Source of the DNA: Deltaproteobacteria bacterium
GTDB lineage: Bacteria > Myxococcota_A > Polyangia > HGW-17 > SLPX01
DNA length: 7,814 nucleotides
Direction of reading: 5' to 3'
NCBI GenBank assembly: GCA_011390535.1
Contig: JAABSF010000108.1
Location: 1 to 7,814 of the forward strand
The position numbers were made by a program, and so were the translations under genes. Shown piece after piece: positions 5,528 to 7,814 of the stretch. The notes beneath the pieces were generated by a model. The model did not search any database. It had not been told where the DNA came from and saw only the letters and a list, made by a program, of their open reading frames with translations. The first letter of the stretch is position 1. Each line of letters opens with the position of its first letter.

Positions 5528-7814
5528 TCAAAGCCGTTCGCAAATACCCATGTGCCCCATTGAGGGTATAAACCTAAACAAATCTTCAATCTCTATAATC
5601 CCTCTCATTGATTCCACCAGCGCGCTCTTCCGGACGGAAACATCCACACTCCCCTTCGCCTTCCTGAGAACCGATAGGGCGGCCTCAACTGAACCACAAC
5701 ACAACATCCCCGCTCTATCGGCAGCCTGACGGACAAGCAAGCCGGTTTTTGTGAAATCCAGAGTCTCGTTGGAGCACTCGTAGGCGTAAGGCATCAGCTC
5801 ATCACGGATACGCCGCGTGACCATCTTGTTAACCCTCCCGGTAGCTTCCGAGAGCAACTTCGGATCCAGATCCAGCACTTCATGATCCGGAATATACTGC
5901 CTTACAACCGCAGCCACCAAGACAGCCAACTCTTCACCTTTTAATAAGGCCGGAATCACCATCCGTGTCTGTATAAGCTTCACAGCCCTAGTCAGAATGA
6001 ACTCCAATTCGAGACGGTCCGCGCCGTCAAGCAGAGAGTCGCCGACAATGATAATAGGTGGATCACCCGGCTCAACAACCAGGCAATGAGGATCTTTCTC
6101 ACACCGATAAAGCTCATAACCGTTTATTCCAAACCCCTTTGCCAAATCATCTGCAATATGACGCGCTTCATGTGATGTGTTGTGAAGCCGATGGGATCTA
6201 CTCAAATCATATTTCTTTATATCTCCCTTATAGTACTTCCAAAGTGAATCGCCCAAGAGACGAAAAACCTGGCGTAATCCGCTGGGCACATCAACGGGAA
6301 ACAACCTGTCGTCAATCTCAGGTTCCACCAAGCGCTGTGGCGGAACTCTCCCATCTATATTACCTTCCAACATGGAGTTGAGCTGATCAGCAGAAGCTCC
6401 AAGGGCCTGTAACGCCTTCATGCACCACCACGCCATCACATTGTGGCTACGCAGAACAAATATCCTCCCCAAGCCTCTCATGGCATCGACATCAAAGGCG
6501 TTTTCATCCAACTTCGTTCTCATGACCGCGGCGGATTGATCCAAATGCACCATCATACTGCTCCGATCGTCGCGACGGGCATGAAATTGGGCCATCTCCT
6601 CTATCGCATTCAGAGCTGCAGGATTCACCTCCAACGCTCTCCGGAGCGCTTCCCTAGCTCTGCGGACATCTTTGTAACCATCCTCGAGTATCCTCGAAAG
6701 CTTTATGTAATGCCTGATTTTTTGAGCAGGATCCGATTCAATCTGGACTATTCTGCCCATCACCGCCAAGGCCGCCTTCCACTCTTCCAGCCGCTCATGA
6801 ATGTCGGCGAGCCGATTCAGAGCGGGCAGATTCGATTTATCAAGAGCTATTACCCGCGAAAAGGCCGCCACCGCCTTTTTATTGTCTTTCAAGGCGTCAT
6901 CAAAAATCACGCCCAACCGCCAAAATATTTGAATCAGCTTTTCCCTCGTTCGCTCCAACCTGCCCCACCGCAATAAAATCTCAGCGGCATTTTCCCACTC
7001 TTCCTCTTTTTCGTATAGCCCCGCTATAAGCTCCAGCGCAGAGGAATGATCAGGCTTGAGCCTCAACAAGGCTTTCAAAGTCTCTTTTGCTCTGTCAAAC
7101 TCCTTCAGCTCAGAGAAGAGTATCTCCGACAACTCCCAAAGATAACGAACTCTCGATGAGGCAGAGCCCTCTACGAACAGACGACTTTGCAAAACATCTG
7201 CTAACGCTTCAATAGATCGGCTCTCTCTATAAATGTCGGCGAGCCATAGGAATGCGTTTTTATTCTTCGGATCCCTGTCCAATGCTCTCTTAAACAACTC
7301 TATCGCTTTTCCCGTATCCTCCAGTTTGTGGTGCGCCATGATCCCCGCCAACACCAGATCAGCAGCTTGCCTTTCAGGAATCACCGAAGCTCTGTCACCC
7401 TGCTCCAAGGCCTCCACCGCTCCCACCCAGTCTTCGGTATCAAAGGCCAGAAACCTCCAATATAAAGAGGCACAAAGGTTCCGTTCATAGAGGGTAATGG
7501 CGCTACGATATCTATCAAACGATTTGCTCTTATATTCTTCGAGCCGATCCAATAACTCTGACTCCTCTTCAGCGCTGCTACCGGAGTGTTCCCCAGCAAC
7601 CTCTACGGATTCTCCCGCCTCGGTTTCTCCGGCTTCGGATTCTTCCGGTTTAGATTCTCCCGCCTCGGTTTCTCCTGCTTCGGATTCTCCGACTTCAGAT
7701 TCTCCCGACTTGGATTCTTCCGGTTTAGATTCTCCCGCCTTGGATTCTTCCGGTTTAGATTCTCCCGACTCGGTTTCTCCGGCTTCGGATTCTCCGACTT
7801 CAGATTCTCCCGAC
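5528..7814 (-). CDS. TPR protein with acidic pentapeptide-repeat region and M48-like C-terminal domain lacking the usual zinc motif (5' partial)
   Basis: The frame is open to the right edge; 761 residues are visible and the N-terminus is outside. The visible start is a pentapeptide repeat (consensus E-A-G-E-S), followed by about seven TPR-like helical repeats spaced 34-37 residues (nt ~7365 to ~6650), with typical pieces such as AIELFKRALDRDPKN and AVAAFSRVIALDKSN. Such helical arrays bind other proteins. The last ~270 residues form a separate domain including PPIIIVGDSLLDG and LELEFILTRAVKLI. Order and pattern resemble M48-type peptidases, where a strand and 'ELxxVLAHExxH' occur, but here TRAVKLI replaces the zinc-binding helix, so if related it is inactive there. 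An isolated HEARH occurs further upstream (nt 6158-6172). Similar TPR proteins with this kind of C-terminus occur in myxobacteria, from memory. A TTG at 7552 has GAGGAG upstream and could start a shorter 674-residue form, but the uninterrupted in-frame repeat argues for a longer protein. Localisation and partners are unknown. Confidence 0.88.
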   Translation of the reverse strand, partial: SGESEVGESEAGETESGESKPEESKAGESKPEESKSGESEVGESEAGETEAGESKPEESEAGETEAGESVEVAGEHSGSSAEEESELLDRLEEYKSKSFDRYRSAITLYERNLCASLYWRFLAFDTEDWVGAVEALEQGDRASVIPERQAADLVLAGIMAHHKLEDTGKAIELFKRALDRDPKNKNAFLWLADIYRESRSIEALADVLQSRLFVEGSASSRVRYLWELSEILFSELKEFDRAKETLKALLRLKPDHSSALELIAGLYEKEEEWENAAEILLRWGRLERTREKLIQIFWRLGVIFDDALKDNKKAVAAFSRVIALDKSNLPALNRLADIHERLEEWKAALAVMGRIVQIESDPAQKIRHYIKLSRILEDGYKDVRRAREALRRALEVNPAALNAIEEMAQFHARRDDRSSMMVHLDQSAAVMRTKLDENAFDVDAMRGLGRIFVLRSHNVMAWWCMKALQALGASADQLNSMLEGNIDGRVPPQRLVEPEIDDRLFPVDVPSGLRQVFRLLGDSLWKYYKGDIKKYDLSRSHRLHNTSHEARHIADDLAKGFGINGYELYRCEKDPHCLVVEPGDPPIIIVGDSLLDGADRLELEFILTRAVKLIQTRMVIPALLKGEELAVLVAAVVRQYIPDHEVLDLDPKLLSEATGRVNKMVTRRIRDELMPYAYECSNETLDFTKTGLLVRQAADRAGMLCCGSVEAALSVLRKAKGSVDVSVRKSALVESMRGIIEIEDLFRFIPSMGHMGICERL
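7607..7814 (-). repeat. 15-bp tandem repeat coding for acidic pentapeptides
   Basis: Thirteen complete 15-nt units and one partial unit (cut by the window edge) lie in frame with the TPR protein. Peptides in order include EVGES, EAGET, ESGES, KPEES, KAGES, KPEES, KSGES, EVGES, EAGET, EAGES, KPEES, EAGET and EAGES. Glu is invariant at position 4 and Ser/Thr at position 5. A block reading GATTCTTCCGGTTTAGATTC on the plus strand recurs from 7638, 7713 and 7743, so the array has probably grown by duplication of several units at once. It likely forms an extended, negatively charged linker. Confidence 0.9.

Noticed and set aside
6158..6172. HEARH as an active zinc metalloprotease site
   Set aside because: It precedes the strand that should come before the zinc helix in M48 enzymes, and no third ligand motif is evident, so activity cannot be claimed.
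7381..7552. TTG at 7552 as the start of the TPR gene
   Set aside because: GAGGAG is upstream, but the frame continues without a stop through the whole repeat array to the window edge, and GAGGAG there is explained by Glu codons.
7607..7814. CRISPR-like or non-coding repeat array
   Set aside because: Units are contiguous 15-mers with no spacers, and the array is open in the same frame as the TPR protein.

Overview
The window looks like a chromosomal segment from a deltaproteobacterial-grade organism, most likely in or near Myxococcota. The main evidence is an exported protein carrying a 'Myxococcus cysteine-rich repeat' in front of a beta-helix domain. An NtrC-type regulator with a separate soluble histidine kinase and a long TPR protein of the kind common in myxobacteria agree with this. 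Base composition looks moderate rather than very GC-rich, which argues against a classical cultured myxobacterium. The lineage is inferred, not proven.

Layout. At 1-1226 (+) is the 3' part of a secreted parallel beta-helix protein with a family 9 pectate-lyase-like catalytic site. A 310 bp gap follows. At 1537-2904 (+) is a complete NtrC-family sigma-54 activator (REC, AAA+, Fis-type HTH). Facing it across only 42 bp is a soluble histidine kinase at 2947-4389 (-). A 476 bp regulatory gap (4390-4865) separates the kinase from a divergently transcribed REC-only response regulator at 4866-5510 (+). A shared hairpin terminator then separates that regulator from a convergent TPR protein at 5528-7814 (-). 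The TPR gene runs off the right edge, and its visible 5' part is a 15-bp tandem repeat encoding an acidic pentapeptide repeat.

How the parts may work together. The gap between kinase and response regulator holds two sequences with correct sigma-54 -24/-12 geometry (GG-N10-GC). One faces the response regulator (4762-4777) and one faces the kinase (4503-4518). Between them is a perfect inverted repeat (4695-4710) of a size suitable for an enhancer-binding dimer. No sigma-54 promoter was found upstream of the activator gene itself. The simplest model is a small self-wired circuit: the kinase phosphorylates the NtrC-like activator, which switches on both the kinase and the stand-alone response regulator through divergent sigma-54 promoters. 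The activator has GAFTDA in place of GAFTGA in its sigma-54-contacting loop. The signal is unknown because the kinase's N-terminal half matches no sensor domain I recognise.

I see no mobile element, CRISPR array, tRNA or rRNA. The two-component circuit and the repeat-bearing TPR protein are the most interesting parts. Nothing here can be called a wholly new system from sequence alone.
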